Shown here piece after piece: positions 48,696-58,569 of a DNA stretch of 64,000 nt (positions are counted from its first letter, which is position 1; each line of letters starts with the position of its first letter). The notes under the pieces are model-generated. The model was given only the letters and a program-made list of their open reading frames with translations, was not told where the DNA came from and did no database searches. Source of the DNA: an uncultured Collinsella sp. (lineage in GTDB: Bacteria > Actinomycetota > Coriobacteriia > Coriobacteriales > Coriobacteriaceae); contig CAUFMB010000003.1 in assembly GCA_959026535.1 (NCBI GenBank), forward strand, positions 8,763 through 72,762, in the 5' to 3' direction. Position numbers and translations under genes: made by a program.

Positions 48696-50378
48696 CTACT
48701 TGCGACGAAGCAGCGCCGAGACCTCGGGCATCTTAAGGACGACGGCAAGGCCAAAGGTAACAGCAAGCGAGACGACACCCGCAACGCAAACATAGCCAAG
48801 AGTAATCAGAATCGAACCGCCAAGTGCCCCGACAAAGTGCTCAAGCGCCCACATGACGCCGGCGCCTGCGGCAGCACCCAGGCCGCCGAGCAAAAGGCCA
48901 AAGAAACCGCCATGCAGGATAGATTTGACCTGAAGGCCACGCAGACGACGACGCAGCCACCACAGCGAACAACCGACCAAGATCACGTAGTCGACGACAT
49001 ACGAAAGCGCGATTGCCGGCATGCCGAAGCCCAGCACAACGCCAAACAGCAGAACCGAGCCGGCCTGGCCGATGGCGGAATACAGGCAATAGCGGCTATA
49101 GGGCTTCATGTCGAGCAAGGCAGAGAAGCTCTTCTGCATCAACACGACCACGCCGTAGAGCGGCAGCGAGAGCGCCAGGTAGACAAGATACTCGGACACC
49201 AGCGTCACGCCGGATTCATCGAACTTGCCAGCACAGTAGATCATGTTGAGCGGACGCGCGAAGACAATCAGGTACAGCGCGAACGGAATCAGGAAGAACA
49301 GCATCTGGGCGACGCCACGCGAAATGCCCGTGCGAACGCTGTCGTAATCCTTCTCCTGTGCGTCGTGAGAAAGCTCGGTATAGAGCGCCGTCGAAAGCGA
49401 GGCGGCAATCAGCGCGTAGGGTAGCGTGTACCACAGGCGCGCATAGGCGATGACGGAAGGACCCGTCTCGGGCTGGACCACCAGCGCGGCAGCATTGGTG
49501 ATAGAAGTCGAGACAAACATGCACACCGTGGCGAGCAGCGTCGGGATACCGAGCGCAATCGTCTGGCGCAGCGCGGGGTCCTTAAAGTCGATATGGATAT
49601 GGGGATGCACGCCGTGCTTGCTAAGCGCGGGAATCTGACATGCCATCTGAACAAAGACACCGAGGGTCGTACCGGCCGCAATCAAGATGATGCCGGCACG
49701 TTCGCCAAACTGTGCGGACACGGGCGCAAAACCCATAAAGCTCGCAATGACGATCACATTGTTGAGGACCGGGGCAAACGTCGACCAAAAGTAGTCGCGG
49801 TGTGCGTTGAGAACGCCCGAAAACACCGAGCCCAAACCATAAAACAGAATCTGGATGGCAAAGAAACGGAACATGAACGCAGCGGTATCCATGCTGCCGC
49901 CGTCACCCGAAAGGAACGATTGCGTCCAGATAAAGCCCGGGGCGAACACGGTCCCCAGCAACGAAATGCCACCCAGCACTAAAAGCAGAATGCCGAGCAG
50001 GTTGCCCACGTACTCGTTCGAGGCCTCGCGACCCTGCTCACGCCTCACGCCCATGTACACGGGCAAAAACGCCGTCACGAGCATGCCGCCCATCACGAGT
50101 TCGTAGAGCATATTGGGCAGGTTGTTGGCGACCTGATAGGAGGACGAGAGTAGCGACATGCCAATAGCGGCCGCCATTGCCCACGTGCGGATAAAACCGG
50201 TAACGCGAGACACGATGGTCAGGATGGTCATAAGCCCGGCGGAACGACCAACCGTGGAGTAGTCCGACGAGCCCATGTCGTCAGTGTCATCTCGCGACGA
50301 AGAAGCTTCGGATGAGGGCGTCTGAGGCGCAGATTCTTTTGCAAAATGAGCTCCGCACTTCAATTCTTCCTGCGGCAT
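48696..50378 (-). CDS. murJ: lipid II flippase MurJ (MviN family)
   Basis: A 560-aa polytopic membrane protein with about 14 hydrophobic segments after a 40-residue polar N-terminus. Family features include ILTIVSRVTGFIRTWAMA in the first helix, NNLPNMLYELVMGGMLVTAFLPVY and YQVANNLPN. It flips lipid II outward for peptidoglycan synthesis. The start has GAGAGAGGACTGAGCG upstream. It lies 3 nt after ybaK and abuts uvrC, forming a ybaK-murJ-uvrC unit. Confidence 0.92.
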   Translation of the reverse strand: MPQEELKCGAHFAKESAPQTPSSEASSSRDDTDDMGSSDYSTVGRSAGLMTILTIVSRVTGFIRTWAMAAAIGMSLLSSSYQVANNLPNMLYELVMGGMLVTAFLPVYMGVRREQGREASNEYVGNLLGILLLVLGGISLLGTVFAPGFIWTQSFLSGDGGSMDTAAFMFRFFAIQILFYGLGSVFSGVLNAHRDYFWSTFAPVLNNVIVIASFMGFAPVSAQFGERAGIILIAAGTTLGVFVQMACQIPALSKHGVHPHIHIDFKDPALRQTIALGIPTLLATVCMFVSTSITNAAALVVQPETGPSVIAYARLWYTLPYALIAASLSTALYTELSHDAQEKDYDSVRTGISRGVAQMLFFLIPFALYLIVFARPLNMIYCAGKFDESGVTLVSEYLVYLALSLPLYGVVVLMQKSFSALLDMKPYSRYCLYSAIGQAGSVLLFGVVLGFGMPAIALSYVVDYVILVGCSLWWLRRRLRGLQVKSILHGGFFGLLLGGLGAAAGAGVMWALEHFVGALGGSILITLGYVCVAGVVSLAVTFGLAVVLKMPEVSALLRRK

Positions 50379-50381
50379 CGC

Positions 50382-50882
50382 TCAGTCCTCTCTCGTAATC
50401 GCGGCAACCGTCGCCCCGCAAAATGCAATTAAATCATCGGGTGCAAGCTCGAGCTGATAACCACGCTTGCCTCCCGAAATAAAAATGGTATCCCAAAGGA
50501 CGCATGTCTCATCAATGAGCGTCCGGTAGCGTTTTTTCATACCGACCGGGCTGCAGCCGCCGCGAACGTAGCCAGTCGCCGCAAGCAAATCCTTCACATG
50601 CATCATGGCCAAGGACTTCTCCCCCGCGGCACGCGCGGCGGACTTTAGATCGAGCTCGTCGGCAACAGGGATACAGCACACGACATAGTCGTTGGACGGT
50701 GTCACGCAGACCAAAGTCTTGAATCCTTGACCGGGCTCCTCGCCAAGCTGCTCCGAAATCGCGACCCCCAGGCCCACCGACTCATCACCATCGTCTTCGT
50801 ACGTATGTAGAACATAGGAAATGCCAGCGCTTTCCAGCTCGCGCATCGCATTGGTTTTTGGCGTCTTTACAGCCTTTGCCAT
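50382..50882 (-). CDS. ybaK: Cys-tRNA(Pro)/Cys-tRNA(Cys) deacylase YbaK
   Basis: A 166-aa editing deacylase that hydrolyses misacylated tRNA. It has the YbaK/EbsC fold with KTPKTNAMRELESAGI at the N-terminus, TLVCVTPSNDYVVCCIPVADELDLK, the conserved catalytic-region Lys, and GYVRGGCSPVGMKKR with the GGxSP-type motif. The start at 50882 follows AAAGGATATGTC. It is the first gene of ybaK-murJ-uvrC. Confidence 0.92.
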   Translation of the reverse strand: MAKAVKTPKTNAMRELESAGISYVLHTYEDDGDESVGLGVAISEQLGEEPGQGFKTLVCVTPSNDYVVCCIPVADELDLKSAARAAGEKSLAMMHVKDLLAATGYVRGGCSPVGMKKRYRTLIDETCVLWDTIFISGGKRGYQLELAPDDLIAFCGATVAAITRED

Positions 50883-50963
50883 GACATATCCTTTCCCTCG
50901 CATTCGGACGCAAGGATTAAGTATATGTCCAATTCGGCTGCAAACGTCACTTCGGCACAGCAA

Positions 50964-50994
50964 GCGCCATCGAATCACAAGGAGTCGATGGCGC
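50964..50994 (-). terminator. hairpin between uvrA and ybaK
   Basis: A perfect 10-bp stem (GCGCCATCGA / TCGATGGCGC, loop of 11) lies 20 bp after the uvrA stop. The U-run is poor (TTGCTG), so termination may be partial. Confidence 0.55.
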
Positions 50995-51014
50995 CCATGA
51001 ACTGAATCGCCTAT

Positions 51015-53894
51015 TTATTGAGCATCAAGTTGAGCCTGGCGCTCCCGGTCACGCCTGAGCAACGGCGCCAAAAACTTGCCCGTATAACTCTGCGGACAGT
51101 CCGCAACCTGCTCCGGTGTACCCGAAACCACGACGGTTCCGCCGCCGTTACCGCCCTCGGGACCCATATCGATCAGGCGGTCGGCAACCTTGATGACATC
51201 AAGGTTGTGTTCAATCACCAGCACCGTGTTGCCCGCATCGACCAAGCGCTGCAGCACATCGAGCAGCTGGCGGACGTCCTCAAAATGAAGGCCGGTCGTC
51301 GGCTCGTCCAAAATATAGAACGTCTTGCCCGTCTGGCGTCGATGAAGCTCCTTGGCAAGCTTTACACGCTGCGCCTCGCCGCCCGAGAGCGTCGTGGCGG
51401 GCTGGCCCAAGCTCACGTAGCCCAAGCCTACATCGTACAGCGTCTGGAGCTTGCGCTTAATCTGCGGGATATTCCCAAAGAAGGCCAGCGCCTCGGTAAC
51501 GCTCATGTCGAGCACGTCCGAGATGGTCTTGCCACGATAGGTGACCTCGAGTGTCTCGCGGTTGTAGCGTTTACCGCCGCAAACTTCGCAGGGAACGTAG
51601 ATATCGGGAAGGAAGTGCATCTCGATCTTGATCTGTCCGTCGCCCTTGCACGCCTCACAGCGCCCGCCACTCACATTAAAGGAGAAACGACCTGGCGAGT
51701 AGCCGCGCGCCTTCGACTCCGGCGTACTCGCAAACAGTGCGCGAAGATCATCCCACAGGCCGATATAGGTAGCAGGGTTGGAACGCGGCGTGCGGCCAAT
51801 CGGCGACTGGTCGATATCGATAACCTTATCGATACACTCGATGCCCTCGATTTTCTTATACGGACCCACAGGGCGCGTCGAACGGTGAATGGCATTCGTA
51901 AGGGCAGGCGCAATGGTGTCGGTAACTAGGGAGCTCTTGCCCGATCCCGACACGCCGGTAACAACCGTAAGCGTACCAAACTCGATCTTGGCAGTAACGT
52001 TTTTGAGGTTGTTGGCTCGAGCGCCCGTAATTTTAAGGCAGCCGCGACCGGGTTTGCGCCGTTCATCAGGCACCCGGATCATTCGTTTGCCGGTCAGATA
52101 AGCGCCCGTCATCGACTCAGTACACGCCATGATATCGGCAGGCGTTCCCGCCGCGACTACGTGTCCGCCGTTGACGCCGGCGCCGGGCCCCATGTCGATC
52201 ACGTAGTCGGCGGCACGGATTGTATCCTCGTCGTGTTCGACGACGATAACGGTATTGCCGATATCGCGCAGGCGCTCGAGCGTCTTGATCAGGCGCTCGT
52301 TGTCACGCTGATGAAGACCGATCGAGGGCTCATCCAGAATATAGAGCACGCCCATGAGACCCGCGCCGATCTGCGTTGCCAGTCGAATACGCTGTGCCTC
52401 GCCACCGGAAAGCGTCGCCGAGGCACGATCGAGCGTCAGATAGTCGAGTCCAACATCGACCAGAAAACGCAAGCGCTCCAGGATTTCCTTGACGATACGG
52501 CCGCCGATAAACCGTTGACGCTCGGTAAGTTCCAAGCCCTCAAAAAACTCGAGCGACTCACGGCACGACAGGCAACAAACCTCGTAAATGGACTTGCCGC
52601 CCACGGTGACGGCGAGCATCTCAGGGCGCAAACGAGCGCCGTGGCAGCTCGAGCACGGTTCCTCGCGAATGTACTTCTCCAGGCGCGCCTTGGTGTTCTC
52701 GTTCGTCGTCTCGGCATAGCGTTCGTACAGGATGTTGCGAACGCCCGAAAACTTTGTATCCCACTGGCTACGACGTCCGTCGAGCTTTTGGTAGTCGACC
52801 GAGATCTTCGTATCGCCCAGGCCATCCAAGAATGCACGACGCACGCGAGGGGGCAAGTCCTCCCACGGCGTATCGGCGCTCACCTTAAAGTGTTTGCAGA
52901 CCGCAGCAAAAATCTGCGGATAGTAGTTCGAATTGCCAAACAGGCTACCAAAGACTCCATCGGCAATGGACTTCGAGGGATCCTCAATCAGCGCCTCGGC
53001 ATCAACGGTTTTCTTAAAGCCCAGGCCGTCGCACTCAGGACATGCGCCATAGGGAGCGTTGAACGAAAAATCACGCGGCTGAAGATCGTCAATGGAGTGA
53101 CCATGCTCCGGGCACGCCAAGGCCAACGAATACTCCAGCAGCTCGCCCTCGGTCCCCTCGGGAGCATCACGATCGGGCAGCATGTACACGTTTACATTGC
53201 CGTGAGCCAGCGCGGTCGCTTGCTCAACAGACTCGGCGATGCGGCCCAGAGAGTTTTCCCGAATCACGATGCGGTCGACTACGACCTCGATATCGTGCTT
53301 GAACTTCTTGTCCAGATCGATCGGATCGTCAAGCGAGCGCACTTCGCCGTCAACGCGCACGCGGCTAAAGCCCTCGGCGCGAAGATCCTCAAACAGTTTG
53401 GTGTACTCGCCTTTTCGCCCGCGCACCACCGGTGCCAGCACAAACGCGCGGCGGCCCTCCCCCGCCGCCAAGACCTTGTCGGCAACCTGGTCGGTCGTCT
53501 GGCGCTCAATGACACGACCGCATTCGGGACAGTGCGGGGTGCCCACACGGGCGAACAGCAGGCGCAGATAGTCATAAATCTCGGTTACGGTGCCAACCGT
53601 CGAGCGAGGGTTTTTAGACGTCGTCTTTTGGTCGATCGACACTGCCGGCGAAAGGCCGTCGATTGAATCCAAGTCAGGTTTGTCCATCTGACCCAAGAAC
53701 TGGCGCGCATAGCTCGAAAGGCTCTCGACGTATCGACGCTGGCCCTCGGCATAGATAGTGTCAAATGCCAGCGAGCTCTTGCCCGAGCCAGAAAGACCGG
53801 TAATGACCACGAGTTGGTCACGCGGAATGGAAACATCGATATCACGGAGGTTGTGCTCACGAGCGCCGCGAATAACGATAGAAGAATCAGACAT
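51015..53894 (-). CDS. uvrA: excinuclease ABC subunit A
   Basis: A 959-aa damage-recognition ATPase with two ABC modules. The first Walker A is GLSGSGKSS and the second GVSGSGKSS. Signature LSGGEAQR appears twice. Zinc modules are CPECGR, CSSCHGARLRPE with CCLSC, and CEACKGDGQIKIE with CEVCGGKRYN. The start at 53894 follows AAGGAGCTTCC; a longer frame has no features. It is complete and normal in length. UvrA and UvrB load at lesions before UvrC cuts. Confidence 0.97.
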   Translation of the reverse strand: MSDSSIVIRGAREHNLRDIDVSIPRDQLVVITGLSGSGKSSLAFDTIYAEGQRRYVESLSSYARQFLGQMDKPDLDSIDGLSPAVSIDQKTTSKNPRSTVGTVTEIYDYLRLLFARVGTPHCPECGRVIERQTTDQVADKVLAAGEGRRAFVLAPVVRGRKGEYTKLFEDLRAEGFSRVRVDGEVRSLDDPIDLDKKFKHDIEVVVDRIVIRENSLGRIAESVEQATALAHGNVNVYMLPDRDAPEGTEGELLEYSLALACPEHGHSIDDLQPRDFSFNAPYGACPECDGLGFKKTVDAEALIEDPSKSIADGVFGSLFGNSNYYPQIFAAVCKHFKVSADTPWEDLPPRVRRAFLDGLGDTKISVDYQKLDGRRSQWDTKFSGVRNILYERYAETTNENTKARLEKYIREEPCSSCHGARLRPEMLAVTVGGKSIYEVCCLSCRESLEFFEGLELTERQRFIGGRIVKEILERLRFLVDVGLDYLTLDRASATLSGGEAQRIRLATQIGAGLMGVLYILDEPSIGLHQRDNERLIKTLERLRDIGNTVIVVEHDEDTIRAADYVIDMGPGAGVNGGHVVAAGTPADIMACTESMTGAYLTGKRMIRVPDERRKPGRGCLKITGARANNLKNVTAKIEFGTLTVVTGVSGSGKSSLVTDTIAPALTNAIHRSTRPVGPYKKIEGIECIDKVIDIDQSPIGRTPRSNPATYIGLWDDLRALFASTPESKARGYSPGRFSFNVSGGRCEACKGDGQIKIEMHFLPDIYVPCEVCGGKRYNRETLEVTYRGKTISDVLDMSVTEALAFFGNIPQIKRKLQTLYDVGLGYVSLGQPATTLSGGEAQRVKLAKELHRRQTGKTFYILDEPTTGLHFEDVRQLLDVLQRLVDAGNTVLVIEHNLDVIKVADRLIDMGPEGGNGGGTVVVSGTPEQVADCPQSYTGKFLAPLLRRDRERQAQLDAQ

Positions 53895-54037
53895 GGAAGC
53901 TCCTTGCCTCCTATTGCATCGAATCATACTGTCGATGAGTTTAGCGCACTCGACGCGCACAGATGTTCGTAATACAAGATTCGCAGACCTTTAGCTTTGC
54001 GTATCGGGCGCTTTGTTTCTCGAAATGCCGTGGAAAG

Positions 54038-54075
54038 GTTACAGTAATCTAATACTGAACTTAATTTGCTGTAAC
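54038..54075. promoter_or_regulatory. inverted repeat upstream of the LtaS-like gene
   Basis: GTTACAG (54038-54044) and CTGTAAC (54069-54075) form an inverted repeat 24 bp apart, ending 12 bp before the ATG and overlapping its Shine-Dalgarno side. TAATAC-like -10 sequence lies between the halves. It could be an operator. Confidence 0.35.
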
Positions 54076-54087
54076 AGAGGAACGTCC

Positions 54088-56241
54088 ATGACCGAAGATA
54101 TCCCCCTTGAAATCACTTCGAGTGACATGGCCAATCTGCCCATATTCATCGCCGCCCTTATCGTGGCCACTGTCGTCGTGCGCGTGTATTTTTCAATCAA
54201 ACACAATGAAAAGCCGCCCATTGCCCGCGTCTTTTGGTGCGCGACGCTCCTCATCCCGCTCGGCATGGTAGCTGCATGGATTACGAATCAATTGCTCGTA
54301 AATGAGGACAGTTCCCTATGGGTCCTTTCTTATTCGGCGCTCGGTGCTGCCGCCGTCATACTTCTTGTCGAGCCCTTGGTTTCGGGACCAATCGACCAAA
54401 CCGATCTTGCGACGGGAACGGTTGCCTGTATTTGCCGTGACATCCTTGTCATCGCCGCTGTTTCAGCGCTCTCGTTCGTTTCACTCGAAATTGCCTGCAA
54501 CGAAACGTTCTATCGCATTCCCGCCAACTCATTTGGGTTTTCCGTCGGGTTGCTCGCGACGGTTCTGCTCTCCCTTTATTTGCTGGGACAACGTCATGGA
54601 GGCGTCATGGCCCTCGTGCCCGTCGTCTGTTGCATCCTTGGCATTGCCGAGCACTTCGTCATAACGTTTAAAGGCGAGGCCATCCTGCCAAGCGATATCT
54701 TGGCCCTTGGCACCGCAATGGAAGTGAGCGAGGGATACGAGTTTACCTTTACAGCCGGAATCGTAACCTCTCTAGCCCTGCTGGAGATTTCCCTGGGGCT
54801 TCTTTCGCTTATCCGACCGAGAAAGCTCCGTACACCCACCCATGTCATCCCCGCAATCGCCGCCAACCTCTGCGCTTTTCTGCTAGTGACCGTTGTGGGG
54901 CTCTCGGGCTTTTCCAGCATCGACTTGGAGCAGGCGCTGAATTTTGGATTTGACCGTTGGCAGCCCATCACCACGTATGCGTCTCAGGGTTTTATCACTT
55001 CGTTCACCGAAATGGTCAACGAGTTGCCCATTGAGAAGCCCGAAGACTATACGCCCGATGAGGCGCAGAGCATCGAGCAGGAGCTCGCCGCCACCTACGA
55101 CAGCACGTATGGCGCGAGCGAGCAGCGCGCGGCGGCCGTTGCCCAGTTCAATGAAATCAAGCCGACGATTGTTGCCGTCATGAACGAGAGTTTTAGCGAC
55201 CTTTCGTGCTTTGAGCAGCTCCAGGCTGCCGGGTACACCGGCCCCGCATTCTACAACTCGCTTCCCGACACACTTGTTCGCGGCACCATGCTCGCTTCGG
55301 TCGCCGGTGGCGGAACGGCGAACTCCGAATTCGAATTTTTGACCGGAGCGACAACGGCCTTTGTCGGATTAGGCAAAATCCCCTATCAGCTATATCAGAT
55401 GAATGGCGTCAACAGCCTGGCAAAGGACCTTAAGGAGCTTGGGTATACCGCTACCGCTATGCACCCGCAAAACCCCGTCAACTACCATCGAGATAAAATC
55501 TATCAGCAGCTGGGCTTCGGAGATTTTCTTTCAATCGGCGATTTCGAAGGTGCGCCCTGTTACCATGCCGGCGTATGCGACTACGCCACCTACGACAAGA
55601 TACTCGACCTGCTTAGAACCGACGAAGCCCCACAGTTCATCTTTGACGTCACGATGCAAAATCACGGCGGCTACGACTATGGCACCGTTCCCGCCGAGGA
55701 GCTGACAAACTATTGGGTCGAGGGAGCCAGCGAGGGCGCCAATAGCGCGCTCAACACCTATCTTACCTGCATCAACGCATCCGACCGGGACCTCGAGTAC
55801 TTTATCAACGAGCTCCGCAATATCGGCAGACCGGTTGTCCTTGTCTTTTTTGGCGACCATCAGCCGAGCGCCGCAACGACTCTCAACGACGAGCTGTACC
55901 CTCAGGAAGATACGGCAAGCCACGCTTTCCGTATCTATCAGTCGACATATTTCGTCTGGGCTAACTATGAAATCGCCGGCAATACCGAGCTCAACGTCTA
56001 CGACACCGTCGGGGCAAACGAGATTGCAGCCATTACCCTTAATAAGATCGGCGCCCCGCTCACCGACTATCAAAAGGCTCTGCTTGCAACAAGGTCAGAT
56101 GTGCCCACCATCAATGTCGCCGGCTACCTTGGTGCCGACGGGCTGCGCTACGACTTGGAATCTGAAGACAGCCCATACGCCTCGACGATCGACAAGCTGC
56201 AGCGCATGCAATACCTCGAGTTCGCCAGCAAAGTTCAGTAA
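54088..56241 (+). CDS. LtaS-like sulfatase-fold membrane enzyme
   Basis: A 717-aa membrane protein. The N-terminal 300 residues hold seven or so hydrophobic segments; then comes an extracellular alkaline-phosphatase/sulfatase domain of the LtaS/phosphoglycerol-transferase family. The metal site fits E367 (VMNESFSDL) and the nucleophile T410 (GGGTANSEFEFLTG), with FFGDHQPS as the second metal motif and MHPQNPVNYHRD before it. It probably transfers phosphoglycerol or a related group to a cell-envelope polymer. The start at 54088 follows CAGAGGAACGTCC. It stands alone. Confidence 0.85.
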   Translation: MTEDIPLEITSSDMANLPIFIAALIVATVVVRVYFSIKHNEKPPIARVFWCATLLIPLGMVAAWITNQLLVNEDSSLWVLSYSALGAAAVILLVEPLVSGPIDQTDLATGTVACICRDILVIAAVSALSFVSLEIACNETFYRIPANSFGFSVGLLATVLLSLYLLGQRHGGVMALVPVVCCILGIAEHFVITFKGEAILPSDILALGTAMEVSEGYEFTFTAGIVTSLALLEISLGLLSLIRPRKLRTPTHVIPAIAANLCAFLLVTVVGLSGFSSIDLEQALNFGFDRWQPITTYASQGFITSFTEMVNELPIEKPEDYTPDEAQSIEQELAATYDSTYGASEQRAAAVAQFNEIKPTIVAVMNESFSDLSCFEQLQAAGYTGPAFYNSLPDTLVRGTMLASVAGGGTANSEFEFLTGATTAFVGLGKIPYQLYQMNGVNSLAKDLKELGYTATAMHPQNPVNYHRDKIYQQLGFGDFLSIGDFEGAPCYHAGVCDYATYDKILDLLRTDEAPQFIFDVTMQNHGGYDYGTVPAEELTNYWVEGASEGANSALNTYLTCINASDRDLEYFINELRNIGRPVVLVFFGDHQPSAATTLNDELYPQEDTASHAFRIYQSTYFVWANYEIAGNTELNVYDTVGANEIAAITLNKIGAPLTDYQKALLATRSDVPTINVAGYLGADGLRYDLESEDSPYASTIDKLQRMQYLEFASKVQ

Positions 56242-56325
56242 GCCCGCCCATTCGCTTGGACCCATCGTATTGCAAGCACGCTCGGCCCAAATGCATCGCA
56301 AATGACTCCCGCTCGCAAACGAGGG

Positions 56326-56331
56326 TACAAT
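56326..56331 (+). promoter_or_regulatory. candidate -10 of mrp
   Basis: GGTACAAT lies 56 bp upstream of mrp. It is followed by the hairpin GGGGCC-CC-GGCCCC (56351-56364) before the Shine-Dalgarno. No good -35 is seen. Confidence 0.4.
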
Positions 56332-56386
56332 GACGCTCGCGTCACATCACGGGGCCCCGGCCCCAACATATACAAAGGAGTCATAC

Positions 56387-57217
56387 ATGGGTTGCGAGCA
56401 CGCACAGGCCGCCGGCGGACAAACGTCGCCGTCGCAATTTGAGGAGAACACGCTGTCCGAGGTCAAACGCGTCATCGCCGTACTTTCCGGCAAGGGCGGT
56501 GTCGGCAAGTCGTTTGTCACCGGTGCCATCGCCACCGAGCTTGCCCGTCACGGCCACAAGGTCGGCGTCCTCGATGCCGACATCACCGGTCCCTCTATCC
56601 CCAAGATGTTCGGTATGAGCGGACGCCACGTCCATGCCCTTGGCAACCTTATGCTGCCCGAAATCTCCGAGCACGGCGTCAAGGTCATGAGCTCCAACCT
56701 GCTGCTCCAAAACGAGACCGACCCCGTCCTTTGGCGCGGTCCGGTCATCGCAGGCGCCATTAGGCAGTTCTGGAGCGAGACCTCGTGGGGCCCCATCGAC
56801 TACCTGCTGGTCGACATGCCTCCGGGAACAGGCGACGTCGCGCTCACCGTCTTCCAGTCGCTGCCCGTCGACGGCATCGTCATCGTCACGAGCCCGCAGG
56901 ACCTGGTCTCGATGATCGTCGCCAAGGCGGTCAACATGGCCGAGAAGATGAACGTCCCCATTCTGGGCATCGTCGAGAACATGAGCTATATCGAGTGCCC
57001 CGACTGCGGCAAGAAGATCGAGGTCTTTGGCAAAAGCAAGCTCCCCGAGGTCGCAGAGCGCTATAACCTCGACATCTTGGGCACGCTTCCCATTAATCCG
57101 GCACTCGCCGAGGCCTGCGATAAGGGCGAGGTTGAGACCGCGCTGCCCGATGGCATGTTGCCCAAGGCAGTCTCTGCCGTCGAGGCTATTACCCCGCACG
57201 AGACCGACGAGGCCTAA
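56387..57217 (+). CDS. mrp: Mrp/NBP35-type Fe-S cluster carrier ATPase
   Basis: A 276-aa P-loop ATPase that holds and delivers [4Fe-4S] clusters. The deviant Walker A is SGKGGVGKS, Walker B lies in LLVDMPPGTGD, and the cluster-binding CxxC is CPDC near residue 205 (ENMSYIECPDCGKK). The N-terminus MGCEHAQ carries an extra Cys. The start at 56387 follows AAAGGAGTCATAC. The next gene begins right after its stop, so it is co-transcribed with a flavoprotein. In an anaerobe it may serve the many Fe-S enzymes. Confidence 0.93.
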   Translation: MGCEHAQAAGGQTSPSQFEENTLSEVKRVIAVLSGKGGVGKSFVTGAIATELARHGHKVGVLDADITGPSIPKMFGMSGRHVHALGNLMLPEISEHGVKVMSSNLLLQNETDPVLWRGPVIAGAIRQFWSETSWGPIDYLLVDMPPGTGDVALTVFQSLPVDGIVIVTSPQDLVSMIVAKAVNMAEKMNVPILGIVENMSYIECPDCGKKIEVFGKSKLPEVAERYNLDILGTLPINPALAEACDKGEVETALPDGMLPKAVSAVEAITPHETDEA

Positions 57218-58489
57218 GTGAACACGAGCGCCTTCTATGACGTCCTGGTAATCGGCGGCGGGGCTTCAGGCCTCGCCGCCGCCATTACGGCCGCACGTGC
57301 TGGCAAAAGCGTCTGCATCGTTGAGCGCGATGTCGCCTGCGGCCTAAAGCTCCTTGCGACCGGTAACGGCCGCTGCAACCTCTCCAACGAATCGATTGAT
57401 CCTCAGCGGTATAACCACCCCGCATTCGTCGAATCTGTCATGGGCCCCCAACCCGAACAAGAGCTTATGGGTTTCTTCTCCTCGCTGGGCATCATGACAA
57501 CCTCCGAGGAAGGCCGGCTATACCCGCGCTCCCTTCGCGCAGAATCGGTGCGCGACGCGCTTCTCAACGTTTGCGACCGCCTAGGTATTACCTTAATCTG
57601 CGGAGCCAACGTTGCCTCGGCGCACAAAGCTTCCGAAGGCTGGACACTCCAAATAGACCGTCCAGCGCGGGCGCTCAAGGCAAAAAAGCACGACGACCGA
57701 AAAACGGAGCTCCGCTCGCTTCGGAAAGCGCTCGCCGATGTCCCTCGCAAGAACGAGGCCCTGGAGGCACATGCCGTAATTATCGCCACGGGTGGCAACC
57801 CCACCGGTATCGCCGATACGTTTAGCCTCCCCCTCACTTCGCTGCGCCCCATCCTCTGCCCCGTATCGGCAACGGTCGTCGGCGATCGGGCGGCACTCAA
57901 GACGTTGGACGGCCTGCGCGTCCGCGCCCGCTTGACGCTCGCCCGCAATCATAATGAGCTCTGGCACGAAGACGGTGAAGTCCTGTTTCGAGCCTTCGGC
58001 ATCTCGGGCGTCGCTGTCTTCAACCTCTCCCGTCGTATCCAGCGCGGTGATACGATCCTGCTCGACGTTTTCCCCGACCTCTCCAAAGACGAGCTGCTCG
58101 ATATGCTCAACCGGCGCGTTGAGCTGCTCGGCGGCTTTTCGCCCCGCGATCCCCGTTGGCTCGACGGCATGCTCGCCCCGCAACTCTCCCGCGTCGTCTG
58201 CACGGCGTTCGAGCAGTGCCATCCAGGCTCCAACGATGTCATCCACCTGGTCTCGATCCTCAAGCACTTTAAGTTGCTCGTTGAGGGAACAGCCGAGGAG
58301 CGCTCGGCACAGGTCACGCGTGGTGGCGTATCTGTCGAGAGTATCTCAACACCCAGTCTACGCGCGCGCAGCGTTGTCGACGCCCCGCTTTACGTCTGCG
58401 GCGAAGCGCTCGACATCGACGCCGATTGCGGAGGCTTTAACCTTGCGTGGGCATGGCTCTCGGGCATTCGCGCTGCAAGCAGCCTGTAG
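57218..58489 (+). CDS. FAD-dependent oxidoreductase, HI0933/YhiN family
   Basis: A 423-aa flavoprotein. The FAD-binding motif is DVLVIGGGASGLAAAITAAR, and GNGRCNLSN (about 48-56) is the family signature. The C-terminal CGEALDIDADCGGFNLAWAWLSG closes the FAD site. Residues about 155-180 form a charged insert (KAKKHDDRKTELRSLRK). The family's reaction is unknown. The start is GTG, immediately after the mrp TAA, so translation is coupled. Confidence 0.85.
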   Translation: MNTSAFYDVLVIGGGASGLAAAITAARAGKSVCIVERDVACGLKLLATGNGRCNLSNESIDPQRYNHPAFVESVMGPQPEQELMGFFSSLGIMTTSEEGRLYPRSLRAESVRDALLNVCDRLGITLICGANVASAHKASEGWTLQIDRPARALKAKKHDDRKTELRSLRKALADVPRKNEALEAHAVIIATGGNPTGIADTFSLPLTSLRPILCPVSATVVGDRAALKTLDGLRVRARLTLARNHNELWHEDGEVLFRAFGISGVAVFNLSRRIQRGDTILLDVFPDLSKDELLDMLNRRVELLGGFSPRDPRWLDGMLAPQLSRVVCTAFEQCHPGSNDVIHLVSILKHFKLLVEGTAEERSAQVTRGGVSVESISTPSLRARSVVDAPLYVCGEALDIDADCGGFNLAWAWLSGIRAASSL

Positions 58490-58499
58490 CCGCGCAGTC

Positions 58500-58505
58500 T
58501 ATAAT
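58500..58505 (+). promoter_or_regulatory. candidate -10 (TATAAT) of the second flavoprotein gene
   Basis: A consensus TATAAT lies 65 bp upstream of the ATG at 58570. No obvious -35 is seen. The hairpin at 58520 follows. Confidence 0.4.
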
Positions 58506-58519
58506 CAAAAACGCATTCG

Positions 58520-58557
58520 GGCCGTCTGGGATACCGGACGGCCTCTTTCTTGCCTCT
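58520..58557 (+). terminator. hairpin plus pyrimidine tract before the second flavoprotein gene
   Basis: GGCCGTC pairs with GACGGCC (10-nt loop) and is followed by TCTTTCTTGCCTCT, then AAGGAG. It may end the mrp transcript or act in the next gene's leader. Confidence 0.6.
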
Positions 58558-58569
58558 AAGGAGACCTCG